From contig JAMNXX010000177.1 in assembly GCA_023623095.1 (NCBI GenBank), positions 1-5,030 of the forward strand: a stretch of 5,030 bases of DNA, given 5' to 3'. This document shows positions 1-5,030 of the stretch, one piece after another. Positions within the stretch are counted from its first letter, which is position 1; every line of letters begins with the position of its first letter. The stretch comes from Bacillota bacterium. GTDB taxonomy: Bacteria; Bacillota; Clostridia; Peptostreptococcales; Thermotaleaceae. The notes beneath the pieces were generated by a model. That model was not told the origin of the DNA. It made no database searches and was given only the letters and a program-made list of their open reading frames with translations. The translations under genes and the position numbers were made by a program.

Positions 1-827
1 CAAAACCAACTACTTTTGCTGAGTTAGTCCGCATCAGCGGTCTATCTCACGGAACAGATGTTTGGGTGAATAATGCTCAGGATTTGGTTCGGCAAAATAT
101 TGCCGAATTAAAGGATGTGATTTCGACTCGAGATGATATTATGAACTATTTGATTTTAAAAGGGCTTCCAGCAAAAGATGCATTTAAGATTATGGAAAAA
201 GTGAGAAAAGGGAAAGGGCTTACGGAAGAAGATAAAGCGTTAATGAAAGAAAATGATGTTCCCCAATGGTATATTGAATCTTGTATGAAAATAAAATATA
301 TGTTTCCGAAAGCGCATGCGGTTGCTTATGTCATGATGTCTTTTCGACTGGCTTATTTTAAAGTTCATTATCCCTTAGCTTTTTATGCGACTTACTTTAC
401 AACAAAAGCTTCTGATTTTGATTCCGATCTGATCATTAAAGGAAAAAAAGTTGTGAAAGATAAAATAAAAGAACTAGAGAATCATTTTAATGAGCTTTCT
501 CAAAGAGACAAAGATTTATTGACTGTACTAGAAGTGGCATATGAAATGTATTGTAGGGGTTTTGGATTTTTGCCCGTTGATATTTACCGTTCCGATGCAA
601 ATCAATTTATCATCATGGGGAACAATCTCTTGCCCCCCCTCGTTTCCTTGCAAGGAGTGGGAGAAAATGCTGCCCATAATATCTGTAAAGCCCGAGAAAA
701 AAGCAAATTCATTTCTGTTGAAGATTTAAGACAAAGAGCGAAGGTTAGTAAAACGGTTATAGAAACGTTAAAAAAACATGGTTGCTTGGATGGATTGCCT
801 GATGATGATCAACTTTCATTGTTTTAG
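1..827 (+). CDS. polC: DNA polymerase III PolC-type alpha subunit, C-terminal part (5' end outside window)
   Basis: This is the 3' end of the replicative DNA polymerase of low-GC Gram-positives, which extends the leading strand and works with a DnaE polymerase on the lagging strand. The frame is open from base 3 (bases 1-2 end a split codon) and gives 274 residues. The GTG at 66 is an internal codon, not a start, because residues 1-21 already read as PolC ([15 protein letters not shown]). Fragment residues 99-124 are the conserved segment with FPKAHAVAY and [11 protein letters not shown]. Residues about 213-266 contain helix-hairpin-helix DNA-binding sequence ([12 protein letters not shown], then [15 protein letters not shown]). 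The last five residues, QLSLF (270-274), match the beta-clamp-binding consensus QL[SD]LF found at the end of PolC. A run of seven C at 633-639 is read in frame (Leu-Pro-Pro-Leu) in a conserved segment, so the gene looks intact. The rest of the protein, including the exonuclease domain and catalytic palm, lies upstream. Identification is very secure. Confidence 0.97.
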   Translation, partial: KPTTFAELVRISGLSHGTDVWVNNAQDLVRQNIAELKDVISTRDDIMNYLILKGLPAKDAFKIMEKVRKGKGLTEEDKALMKENDVPQWYIESCMKIKYMFPKAHAVAYVMMSFRLAYFKVHYPLAFYATYFTTKASDFDSDLIIKGKKVVKDKIKELENHFNELSQRDKDLLTVLEVAYEMYCRGFGFLPVDIYRSDANQFIIMGNNLLPPLVSLQGVGENAAHNICKAREKSKFISVEDLRQRAKVSKTVIETLKKHGCLDGLPDDDQLSLF

Positions 828-829
828 AC

Positions 830-858
830 TTGCACATATGATGGGATTATGCTATACT
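830..858 (+). promoter_or_regulatory. Sigma-A-type extended -10 promoter for the rimP-nusA-infB operon
   Basis: The -35 hexamer is TTGCAC at 830-835 and the -10 is TATACT at 853-858, separated by exactly 17 bp. TGC at 850-852 gives an extended -10. The -35 begins 2 nt after the polC stop codon. Transcription should start near 864-866, leaving an untranslated leader of about 150 nt before rimP. The hexamers and spacing are seen directly; activity is inferred. This is the only convincing promoter in the window. Confidence 0.75.
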
Positions 859-886
859 TTTATCGATAAGATATTGATTTGAACAA

Positions 887-924
887 AAAGAGTGGGACTT
901 TCCCACTCTTTGCTGTTATTTCTT
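887..924 (+). terminator. Intrinsic terminator in the rimP leader; likely also ends polC mRNA (probable NusA-responsive attenuator)
   Basis: Bases 887-897 (AAAGAGTGGGA) pair perfectly with 901-911 (TCCCACTCTTT), making an 11-bp stem with a 3-nt CTT loop. A T-rich tract follows, but GCTG interrupts it after TTT before it resumes as TTATTTCTT. The hairpin lies about 20 nt downstream of the predicted transcription start, so it terminates both polC read-through and the operon's own transcript. The B. subtilis rimP-nusA leader is known to be attenuated by NusA-stimulated termination without an antiterminator. An interrupted U-tract is a known hallmark of NusA-dependent terminators. No sequence between the start site and 886 can pair with the left arm, which agrees with that mechanism. 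The structure is seen; the autoregulatory role here is inferred by homology. Confidence 0.8.
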
Positions 925-949
925 ATTCTTTTTCATAATAGAATAAGAA
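920..949 (+). other. Second inverted repeat in the rimP leader
   Basis: Bases 920-929 (TTCTTATTCT) pair perfectly with 940-949 (AGAATAAGAA), a 10-bp stem with a 10-nt loop. Only two of the ten pairs are G-C, so it is weaker than the upstream hairpin. Its 5' arm is part of the T-rich tract behind the terminator, so it can form only in read-through transcripts. There is no T-tract after it, so it is not a terminator. Its role is unknown; it could shape or protect the read-through mRNA. Confidence 0.4.
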
Positions 950-979
950 TAGGCATTTTCGAAAAAATATACTTAAGGA

Positions 980-997
980 ATATAGAGTGGGATAGAA
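980..997 (+). promoter_or_regulatory. Purine-rich leader element upstream of the rimP SD, repeated before rnpM
   Basis: ATATAGAGTGGGATAGA (980-996) sits 6 nt before the rimP SD. It matches 15 of 17 bases of 2565-2581, which sits 2 nt before the rnpM SD. Each copy contains two TATAGAG-like heptamers 10 nt apart. This copy also contains AGAGTGGGA (984-992), identical to nine bases of the left arm of the terminator hairpin. A regulatory role is inferred only from this repetition and position. Confidence 0.3.
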
Positions 998-1002
998 AAA
1001 AC

Positions 1003-1010
1003 AGAGGAGG
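1003..1010 (+). promoter_or_regulatory. Ribosome binding site of rimP (fixes a GTG start)
   Basis: AGAGGAGG lies 6 nt before the GTG at 1017. No ATG, GTG or TTG exists in frame between the SD and that GTG, so the non-AUG start is well supported. Confidence 0.85.
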
Positions 1011-1016
1011 ATAAGA

Positions 1017-1484
1017 GTGGCGAAAAGGCGAATTGTTGATATTGTAAAAGATTTGGTTTTGCCTGTTATTGAGGAGAATGGATTTGAATTAGAAGACATA
1101 GAGTTTGTAAAAGAAGGAAAAGAGTGGTTTTTAAGAGTTTATATTGATAAAGATGGTGGAATTACATTAGATGATTGCCAAATCGTAAGTGAGTATCTTA
1201 GCAAAAGGTTAGATGAAACAGATCCGATTGAGCATCATTATTATTTAGAAGTCTCTTCTCCAGGTTTGGATAGGCCTCTAAAGACAGAAAGAGATTTTGA
1301 AAAATATAAAGGCAGGCTTGTTGAGGTACATTTATATGAACCAATTGATGGGCGAAAATTGATAGAAGGGGAATTGATGGGACTAAAAGAGAATCGAATT
1401 TCCTTGAAAGTTTCAGGGGATAAAATCATTGAACTTCCTCGGGAAAAAGCATCTCAGGTAAGGCTATCGGTGATTATTGAATAG
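1017..1484 (+). CDS. rimP: Ribosome maturation factor RimP
   Basis: RimP is a cytoplasmic assembly factor that binds the free 30S subunit and helps it mature. The protein has 155 residues, the usual length for the family. The N-terminal alpha/beta domain spans about residues 5-84 (IVKDLVLPVIEENGFELEDIEF, then FLRVYIDKDGGITLDDC). The family signature LEVSSPGLDRPL is at 77-88, and the C-terminal SH3-like barrel follows (about 89-155, with YKGRLVEVHLYEPIDGRK). The start is GTG behind a strong SD. It is the first gene of the operon, and nusA follows after 13 nt, with the nusA SD touching the rimP stop codon, which suggests translational coupling. The leader in front carries a promoter and an attenuator-like hairpin, so expression is probably set by termination in the leader. 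Older names are ylxS and yhbC. The assignment is secure from the motif and the gene order. Confidence 0.97.
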   Translation: MAKRRIVDIVKDLVLPVIEENGFELEDIEFVKEGKEWFLRVYIDKDGGITLDDCQIVSEYLSKRLDETDPIEHHYYLEVSSPGLDRPLKTERDFEKYKGRLVEVHLYEPIDGRKLIEGELMGLKENRISLKVSGDKIIELPREKASQVRLSVIIE

Positions 1485-1497
1485 GGAGGTACTATAA

Positions 1498-2553
1498 ATG
1501 AATGAAGAATTTATTGAGGCTTTGGCCCAAATAGAGAAAGAAAAGGGTATTTCTAGAGAAACGCTCTTTGAGGCCATTGAAGCCGCTTTGATTTCTGCCT
1601 ATAAAAAAAATTACGGTTCTGCACAAAATGTAAATGTATATATCAATAGAGAAAATGGTGAAGTGAGAGTATTTTCGAAAAAGAATGTGGTAGAAAAGGT
1701 TGAAAATGAATTATTGGAAATCGACTTAGAGGAAGCTAAGAAAATTAATAGCAATTATAATATAGGCGATGTGGTAGAAAAAGAGGTTACGCCTAAAAAT
1801 TTTGGGCGAATCGCTGCTCAAACAGCCAAACAGGTTGTTGTTCAAAGGATTCGAGAAGCAGAACGTGGCGTTATTTATGAAGAGTTTGTAAATCGTGAAA
1901 GCGAAATCGTTACAGGAATTGTTCAACGAATTAACAAGGGGAATGTATTTATTAATTTGGGAAAAACGGAAGCGATTTTGACTCCTTCAGAACAGATACC
2001 AGATGAAGTCTATAAACATAATGACAGAATTAAAACATATATCGTTGAAGTGAAGAAAACGACAAAGGGCCCGCAAATCCTTGTTTCTAGGACACATCCC
2101 GGATTGGTAAAACGATTATTTGAATTGGAAGTTCCTGAAATCCATGATGGGATTGTAGAGATCAAGAGCATTGCCAGAGAAGGTGGCTCCAGGAGTAAAA
2201 TTGCGGTTCATTCAAATGATCCGAATGTAGATGCCGTTGGAGCTTGTGTAGGCCCTAAAGGAACAAGAGTACAAACGATTGTTGATGAGCTGAAAGGTGA
2301 AAAAATTGATATCATAAAATGGAGTGAAGATCCAGAAGAATGGATTGCTAGTTCTCTCAGTCCATCAAAGGCGATAAAAGTAGAAATTGATGAGGAACAA
2401 AAATCAGCATTGGTAGTTGTTCCGGATTATCAGCTATCTTTGGCAATTGGTAAAGAAGGTCAAAATGCAAGATTAGCGGCAAAATTAACTGGTTGGAAAA
2501 TTGATATTAAAAGCGAATCTCAATACAAAGAAATGAATAATGAAAACGAATAA
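1498..2553 (+). CDS. nusA: Transcription termination/antitermination factor NusA
   Basis: NusA binds RNA polymerase and nascent RNA, prolongs pauses and stimulates intrinsic termination. The 351-residue protein has an N-terminal polymerase-binding domain (about 1-125), an S1 RNA-binding domain (about 135-199, SEIVTGIVQRINKGNVFINLG to ILVSRTH) and two KH domains. KH1 carries the GxxG loop GPKG at 252-255, within GACVGPKGTRVQTIV. KH2 carries GKEG at 318-321, within LAIGKEGQNARLAAKLTGWKIDI. It ends about 15 residues after KH2, so it lacks the C-terminal acidic repeats of E. coli NusA, as is normal for Gram-positives. The ATG start has the SD GGGAGGT (1484-1490), whose first base is the last base of the rimP stop. 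In B. subtilis NusA represses its own operon by enhancing termination in the rimP leader; the hairpin at 887-911 is the candidate target here. A run of eight A's around 1603-1610 is read in frame. Confidence 0.98.
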   Translation: MNEEFIEALAQIEKEKGISRETLFEAIEAALISAYKKNYGSAQNVNVYINRENGEVRVFSKKNVVEKVENELLEIDLEEAKKINSNYNIGDVVEKEVTPKNFGRIAAQTAKQVVVQRIREAERGVIYEEFVNRESEIVTGIVQRINKGNVFINLGKTEAILTPSEQIPDEVYKHNDRIKTYIVEVKKTTKGPQILVSRTHPGLVKRLFELEVPEIHDGIVEIKSIAREGGSRSKIAVHSNDPNVDAVGACVGPKGTRVQTIVDELKGEKIDIIKWSEDPEEWIASSLSPSKAIKVEIDEEQKSALVVVPDYQLSLAIGKEGQNARLAAKLTGWKIDIKSESQYKEMNNENE

Positions 2554-2562
2554 GGACTTTGT

Positions 2563-2597
2563 CGATATAGAGTTGTATAGAGGAAGGAGGTATATCG
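2563..2597 (+). promoter_or_regulatory. Non-coding element around the rnpM ribosome binding site
   Basis: The 48-nt nusA-rnpM gap is the longest gap inside the operon. It holds TATAGAG twice, 10 nt apart (2566-2572 and 2576-2582), within the 17-nt stretch that matches the rimP leader. The SD AAGGAGGT (2584-2591) comes next. A 7-bp inverted repeat, CGATATA (2563-2569) with TATATCG (2591-2597), brackets the SD and would place it in a loop of about 21 nt. The SD-to-ATG spacing is slightly long, 10-11 nt. The pattern is seen directly; control of rnpM translation is inferred. Confidence 0.35.
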
Positions 2598-2601
2598 CAT
2601 C

Positions 2602-2871
2602 ATGAAAAAAGCCAAGAAGATACCTATGAGACAATGTATCGGATGCATGACCTCAAAGCCTAAAAGAGAATTGATTCGAATTGTGAGAACCAAAGAGGGG
2701 GAAATCAAAATCGACCCGACGGGAAAAGCTTCAGGTCGGGGGGCATACATATGCAATGATATTGAATGTTTAGAGAAAATACGAAAGAAAAAAGCTCTTA
2801 ATCGTAGTTTTGAACAAGAAGTCGATGAAGAAATTTATGAAAAACTAAGGGAGGAGCTTCAGAAAAGGTGA
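2602..2871 (+). CDS. rnpM: RNase P modulator RnpM (YlxR family, DUF448)
   Basis: This small basic RNA-binding protein has 89 residues, typical for the YlxR family. The B. subtilis member has been reported to bind RNase P RNA and modulate RNase P activity, hence the name RnpM. The signature is visible: RQCIGC near the start (Cys12, Cys15), GRGAY at 45-49, and Cys51 and Cys56 in YICNDIEC. The four cysteines in two C-x2-C / C-x4-C pairs could bind a metal, although this is not established from the sequence. The N-terminus is lysine-rich and the C-terminus is a charged helix (about 70-89). The start is ATG behind AAGGAGGT. Its last codon and stop overlap the start of ylxQ by 4 nt, so the two are probably translationally coupled. 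A GC-rich inverted repeat inside the gene (2715-2720 with 2735-2740) is most likely a result of the codons for the conserved glycine-rich loop. Confidence 0.93.
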   Translation: MKKAKKIPMRQCIGCMTSKPKRELIRIVRTKEGEIKIDPTGKASGRGAYICNDIECLEKIRKKKALNRSFEQEVDEEIYEKLREELQKR

Positions 2872-3203
2872 AAAATGATATTTCAAATTGGCTGGGTCTT
2901 GCGCAGCGTTCAGGGAATTTAATAACAGGAGAAGATACATGTCTGTTTTATATAAAAAAAAATGCCGTAAAATTGATCATCATTCCTGAAGACGCATCTT
3001 CCCAAACCCAAAAAAAGTTCCAGAATATTGCCCGCCAGAAAAATATTCCATTTGTTATTTATGGGCACCGGGATATTTTATCGCAGGCAATCGGAAAGGC
3101 CAATCGAACGGTTTATGCGATAAGAGATCAGGTATTTGCCACGAAAATACTTTATCTCATCGAAAAACATCGTGGTTCTTTGAATAATCGAGGGGGTGAG
3201 TAG
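2868..3203 (+). CDS. ylxQ: YlxQ, L7Ae-family kink-turn RNA-binding protein
   Basis: The protein belongs to the L7Ae/L30e/S12e/Gadd45 fold family. The B. subtilis homologue binds kink-turn RNA in vitro, but its cellular target is not clear. It has 111 residues, the usual length. The family RNA-contact segment [16 protein letters not shown] is at 10-25. The core strand and following turn [15 protein letters not shown] is at 36-50, followed by a helix and IPFVIYG at 60-66. The C-terminal helix ends near residue 100, and the last ten residues look disordered. The GTG start overlaps the rnpM stop (GTGA, 2868-2871). Its SD GGGAGG (2849-2854) is inside rnpM, 13 nt away, which is rather long and favours re-initiation by ribosomes finishing rnpM. 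A run of nine A's at 2954-2962 is in frame (Ile-Lys-Lys-Asn). It is also annotated as a ribosomal L7Ae-like protein (rplGA). Confidence 0.93.
   Translation: MKNDISNWLGLAQRSGNLITGEDTCLFYIKKNAVKLIIIPEDASSQTQKKFQNIARQKNIPFVIYGHRDILSQAIGKANRTVYAIRDQVFATKILYLIEKHRGSLNNRGGE
3192..3200 (+). promoter_or_regulatory. Ribosome binding site of infB (fixes a TTG start)
   Basis: GGGGGTGAG ends directly against the ylxQ stop codon and resembles the extended SD AGGAGGTGA with one G for A. It lies 7 nt (from 3198) before the TTG at 3206. An in-frame TGA at 3197 excludes any earlier start, and the next in-frame ATG (3248) would cut into the first IF2 N-terminal domain. The TTG start is therefore well supported. 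Confidence 0.85.
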
Positions 3204-3205
3204 AT

Positions 3206-5030
3206 TTGTCAAGAATTAGAATCTATCAACTAGCGAAGGAATTAGAAATGCCCAGCAAAGAACTTATCAATAAATTGAATGAATTCGGTATTCAGGTGAC
3301 AAATCATATGAGCACATTAGAAAAAGAGGAGGTAGATATTATAAAAGAATTATATGATATTGAGCAGTCAGAAGAGATTCCACGTAAAACAAATGTGAAA
3401 CCTAAAAAAGAACGTCAAAAGAAAAAAAAGTCAGATATAAAGCATGAATCTACAGAAGCTCAAGCAGAAAAAAGCACGGAGGAAAATATTCACACAATTG
3501 AAATTCCTAAGAAAATTACGGTAAAAGACTTTGCAGATAAAATAGGAAAAAATCCTTCAGAAATTATAACTCGTCTGATTTCTGTGGGGGTCTTTGCAAC
3601 AATTAACCAGGAAATCGATTTTGAACATGCTCATCAAATTGCTTCCGATTTTGGGATCACAATTAAAGAAAAGAAAGTAGAAAGCGAAATAGAGCTCGAA
3701 TTGCTACAAGAAGAAGATCGACCTGAAGATTTAGAAGAAAGGCCTCCTGTTATAACAGTAATGGGACATGTTGATCATGGAAAGACTTCATTATTAGATG
3801 CGATTCGGAAAACAAATGTGACTTCCAAGGAGGCTGGCGGCATCACCCAACACATTGGCGCATCAGAAGTGAGGGTCAATGGGAAAAAAATTGTATTTTT
3901 AGATACGCCGGGGCATGAAGCGTTTACGGCAATGCGTTCAAGAGGAGCAAAAATAACAGATATAGCGATATTGGTAGTTGCTGCGGATGACGGAGTAATG
4001 CCTCAAACGATAGAGGCAATCAATCATGCGAAAGCAGCAAATGTGCCTATAATCGTTGCGTTAAACAAGATAGACAAGCCTACTGCAAATCCAGATAGGG
4101 TCAAACAAGAGCTGAGCGAACATGGCGTTTTAATAGAAGAATGGGGCGGAGATACGATTTGTGTTCCTGTTTCTGCATTGACAGGCGAAGGAATTGATAA
4201 CCTACTTGAAATGATTTTGCTGTTGTCAGAAATGCTAGAATTAAAAGCAAATCCGAATAAACTGGCATCTGGGGTTATCATTGAAGCAGAATTGGATAAA
4301 AGCAAGGGGCCTGTTGCGACTGTTCTCATTCAGGGTGGGACATTGAAAACAGGAGATTCTGTCGTGGCAGGTGCTTCTTATGGCAGGGTAAGAGCGATGG
4401 TAAATGATAAAGGAAAAAATATAAAAAAGGCTGGCCCTTCTACAGCAGTCAAAATTTGGGGATTGTCTGATACTCCTGAAGCCGGTGATTCGTTTAATGC
4501 AGTAAAAGATGATAAAATAGCCAAGCAGATTTATGAACAAAGAAAAGAAAAGATCAGAGAACAGAATTTGAAAGCAACTGCAAAAGTATCTTTAGAAGAT
4601 TTATTTAAACAAATTCAAGAAGGCGATGTAAAAGAGCTAAATATTATTATAAAAGCAGATGTACAAGGTTCAGTGGAAGCGCTCAAGCAGTCTTTGTTAA
4701 AATTAAGCAATGATGAGGTCAAAATTAACGTGATCCATGGCGGTGTAGGCACGATTACTGAATCCGATATTCTTCTTGCTTCAGCTTCGAATGCAATTAT
4801 CATTGGCTTTAATGTAAGACCAAATTCAGCTGTAATAGGTTTGGCAGAGAGAGAAAATGTTGATGTGCGCACCTACAGAATTATTTATGAAGCGATTGAA
4901 GATGTCGAAGCAGCGATGAAAGGAATGTTAGAGCCTGAATATAAAGAAGTTATACTGGGAAGAGTTGAAATTAGAGCGACATTTAAAGTTCCTGGTGTAG
5001 GAAATATTGGAGGAGCTTATGTGCAAGAAG
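3206..5030 (+). CDS. infB: Translation initiation factor IF2 (3' end outside window)
   Basis: IF2 is the GTPase that recruits fMet-tRNA to the 30S subunit and promotes 50S joining. 608 complete codons are present. Two IF2_N domains are visible, at about residues 3-50 ([19 protein letters not shown]) and 101-155 ([19 protein letters not shown]). A Lys/Glu-rich linker of roughly 50 residues separates them. The G domain is complete: G1 GHVDHGKT at 187-194, switch I GGITQHIG at 211-218 with Thr214, G3 DTPGH at 233-237, G4 NKID at 287-290, and G5 SAL at 323-325. A beta-barrel domain II follows (about 345-435). The domain III segment [14 protein letters not shown] leads into [15 protein letters not shown]. 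The window stops inside the start of the C-terminal fMet-tRNA-binding domain ([11 protein letters not shown]). The G1 motif comes early because the linker is short, so the full protein is probably somewhat under 700 residues. It starts with TTG, 2 nt after ylxQ. Confidence 0.98.
   Translation, partial: MSRIRIYQLAKELEMPSKELINKLNEFGIQVTNHMSTLEKEEVDIIKELYDIEQSEEIPRKTNVKPKKERQKKKKSDIKHESTEAQAEKSTEENIHTIEIPKKITVKDFADKIGKNPSEIITRLISVGVFATINQEIDFEHAHQIASDFGITIKEKKVESEIELELLQEEDRPEDLEERPPVITVMGHVDHGKTSLLDAIRKTNVTSKEAGGITQHIGASEVRVNGKKIVFLDTPGHEAFTAMRSRGAKITDIAILVVAADDGVMPQTIEAINHAKAANVPIIVALNKIDKPTANPDRVKQELSEHGVLIEEWGGDTICVPVSALTGEGIDNLLEMILLLSEMLELKANPNKLASGVIIEAELDKSKGPVATVLIQGGTLKTGDSVVAGASYGRVRAMVNDKGKNIKKAGPSTAVKIWGLSDTPEAGDSFNAVKDDKIAKQIYEQRKEKIREQNLKATAKVSLEDLFKQIQEGDVKELNIIIKADVQGSVEALKQSLLKLSNDEVKINVIHGGVGTITESDILLASASNAIIIGFNVRPNSAVIGLAERENVDVRTYRIIYEAIEDVEAAMKGMLEPEYKEVILGRVEIRATFKVPGVGNIGGAYVQE

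Noticed and set aside
910..939. Possible second promoter after the terminator (TTGCTG at 910-915, CATAAT at 934-939, 18-bp spacer)
   Set aside because: The -35 matches only 3 of 6 consensus bases and lies inside the hairpin and T-tract; the match is of the quality expected by chance in AT-rich DNA.
956..965. TTTTCGAAAA palindrome in the leader
   Set aside because: Simple A/T-tract palindrome without a loop or partner site; no supporting context.
981..1020. TRAP-like series of GAG/TAG triplets in the rimP leader
   Set aside because: TRAP sites need about eleven triplets at regular 2-3 nt spacing; here they are fewer and irregular, and the region is simply purine-rich.
2715..2740. GC-rich 6-bp inverted repeat inside rnpM (CCCGAC / GTCGGG)
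   Set aside because: It lies in codons of the conserved glycine-rich region, has a 14-nt loop and no T-tract; best explained by coding sequence.
3023..3048. Inverted repeat GAATATT / AATATTC inside ylxQ
   Set aside because: Seven AT-rich pairs across 12 nt inside a coding region, with no T-tract; likely chance.
3327..3332. Internal AGGAGG in infB, a possible start of a shorter IF2 form
   Set aside because: No ATG, GTG or TTG lies at a usable distance; the first ATG (3354) is 22 nt away and out of frame. The bases are explained by Glu-Glu-Val codons.
4024..4872. Open frames on the minus strand opposite infB
   Set aside because: They overlap a gene with complete GTPase motifs and resemble no family I recognise; they are reverse-strand shadows.

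Overview
The window is a stretch of core housekeeping chromosome from a low-GC Gram-positive bacterium (Bacillota, most likely class Bacilli). The evidence is an AT-rich sequence, strong Shine-Dalgarno (SD) sites, a PolC-type replicative polymerase, and the order polC - rimP - nusA - rnpM (ylxR) - ylxQ - infB, which is the order in Bacillus subtilis. Genus and species cannot be named from the sequence alone. Everything is on the plus strand. I see no mobile element, CRISPR array, tRNA, rRNA or phage gene, and no frameshifted gene.

Layout: 1-827 is the 3' end of polC (274 complete codons), ending in a QLSLF clamp-binding tail. 828-1016 is the only sizeable non-coding stretch. It holds an extended -10 promoter (830-858), an 11-bp hairpin with an interrupted T-tract (887-924), a second AT-rich hairpin (920-949), a purine-rich element (980-997) and the rimP ribosome binding site. 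Then follow rimP (1017-1484), nusA (1498-2553), rnpM (2602-2871), ylxQ (2868-3203) and infB (3206 to beyond the window end). Gaps are 13 nt (rimP-nusA), 48 nt (nusA-rnpM), a 4-nt overlap (rnpM-ylxQ) and 2 nt (ylxQ-infB), so the five genes almost certainly form one transcript.

The operon joins transcription, RNA processing and translation: RimP matures the 30S subunit, NusA controls pausing and termination, RnpM modulates RNase P in B. subtilis, YlxQ is an L7Ae-type kink-turn RNA-binding protein, and IF2 delivers initiator tRNA. polC is upstream and is probably a separate unit, since a promoter starts 2 nt after its stop codon and the hairpin follows.

The most interesting part is the rimP leader. 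A terminator with an interrupted U-tract lies between the promoter and the first gene, which fits the NusA-dependent autoregulatory attenuation known for this operon in B. subtilis. In addition, the terminator arm sequence is repeated just before the rimP SD, and a 17-nt element (15/17 identical) lies immediately upstream of both the rimP and rnpM SDs. These two patterns are not explained by the annotated genes. No wholly new system is visible.
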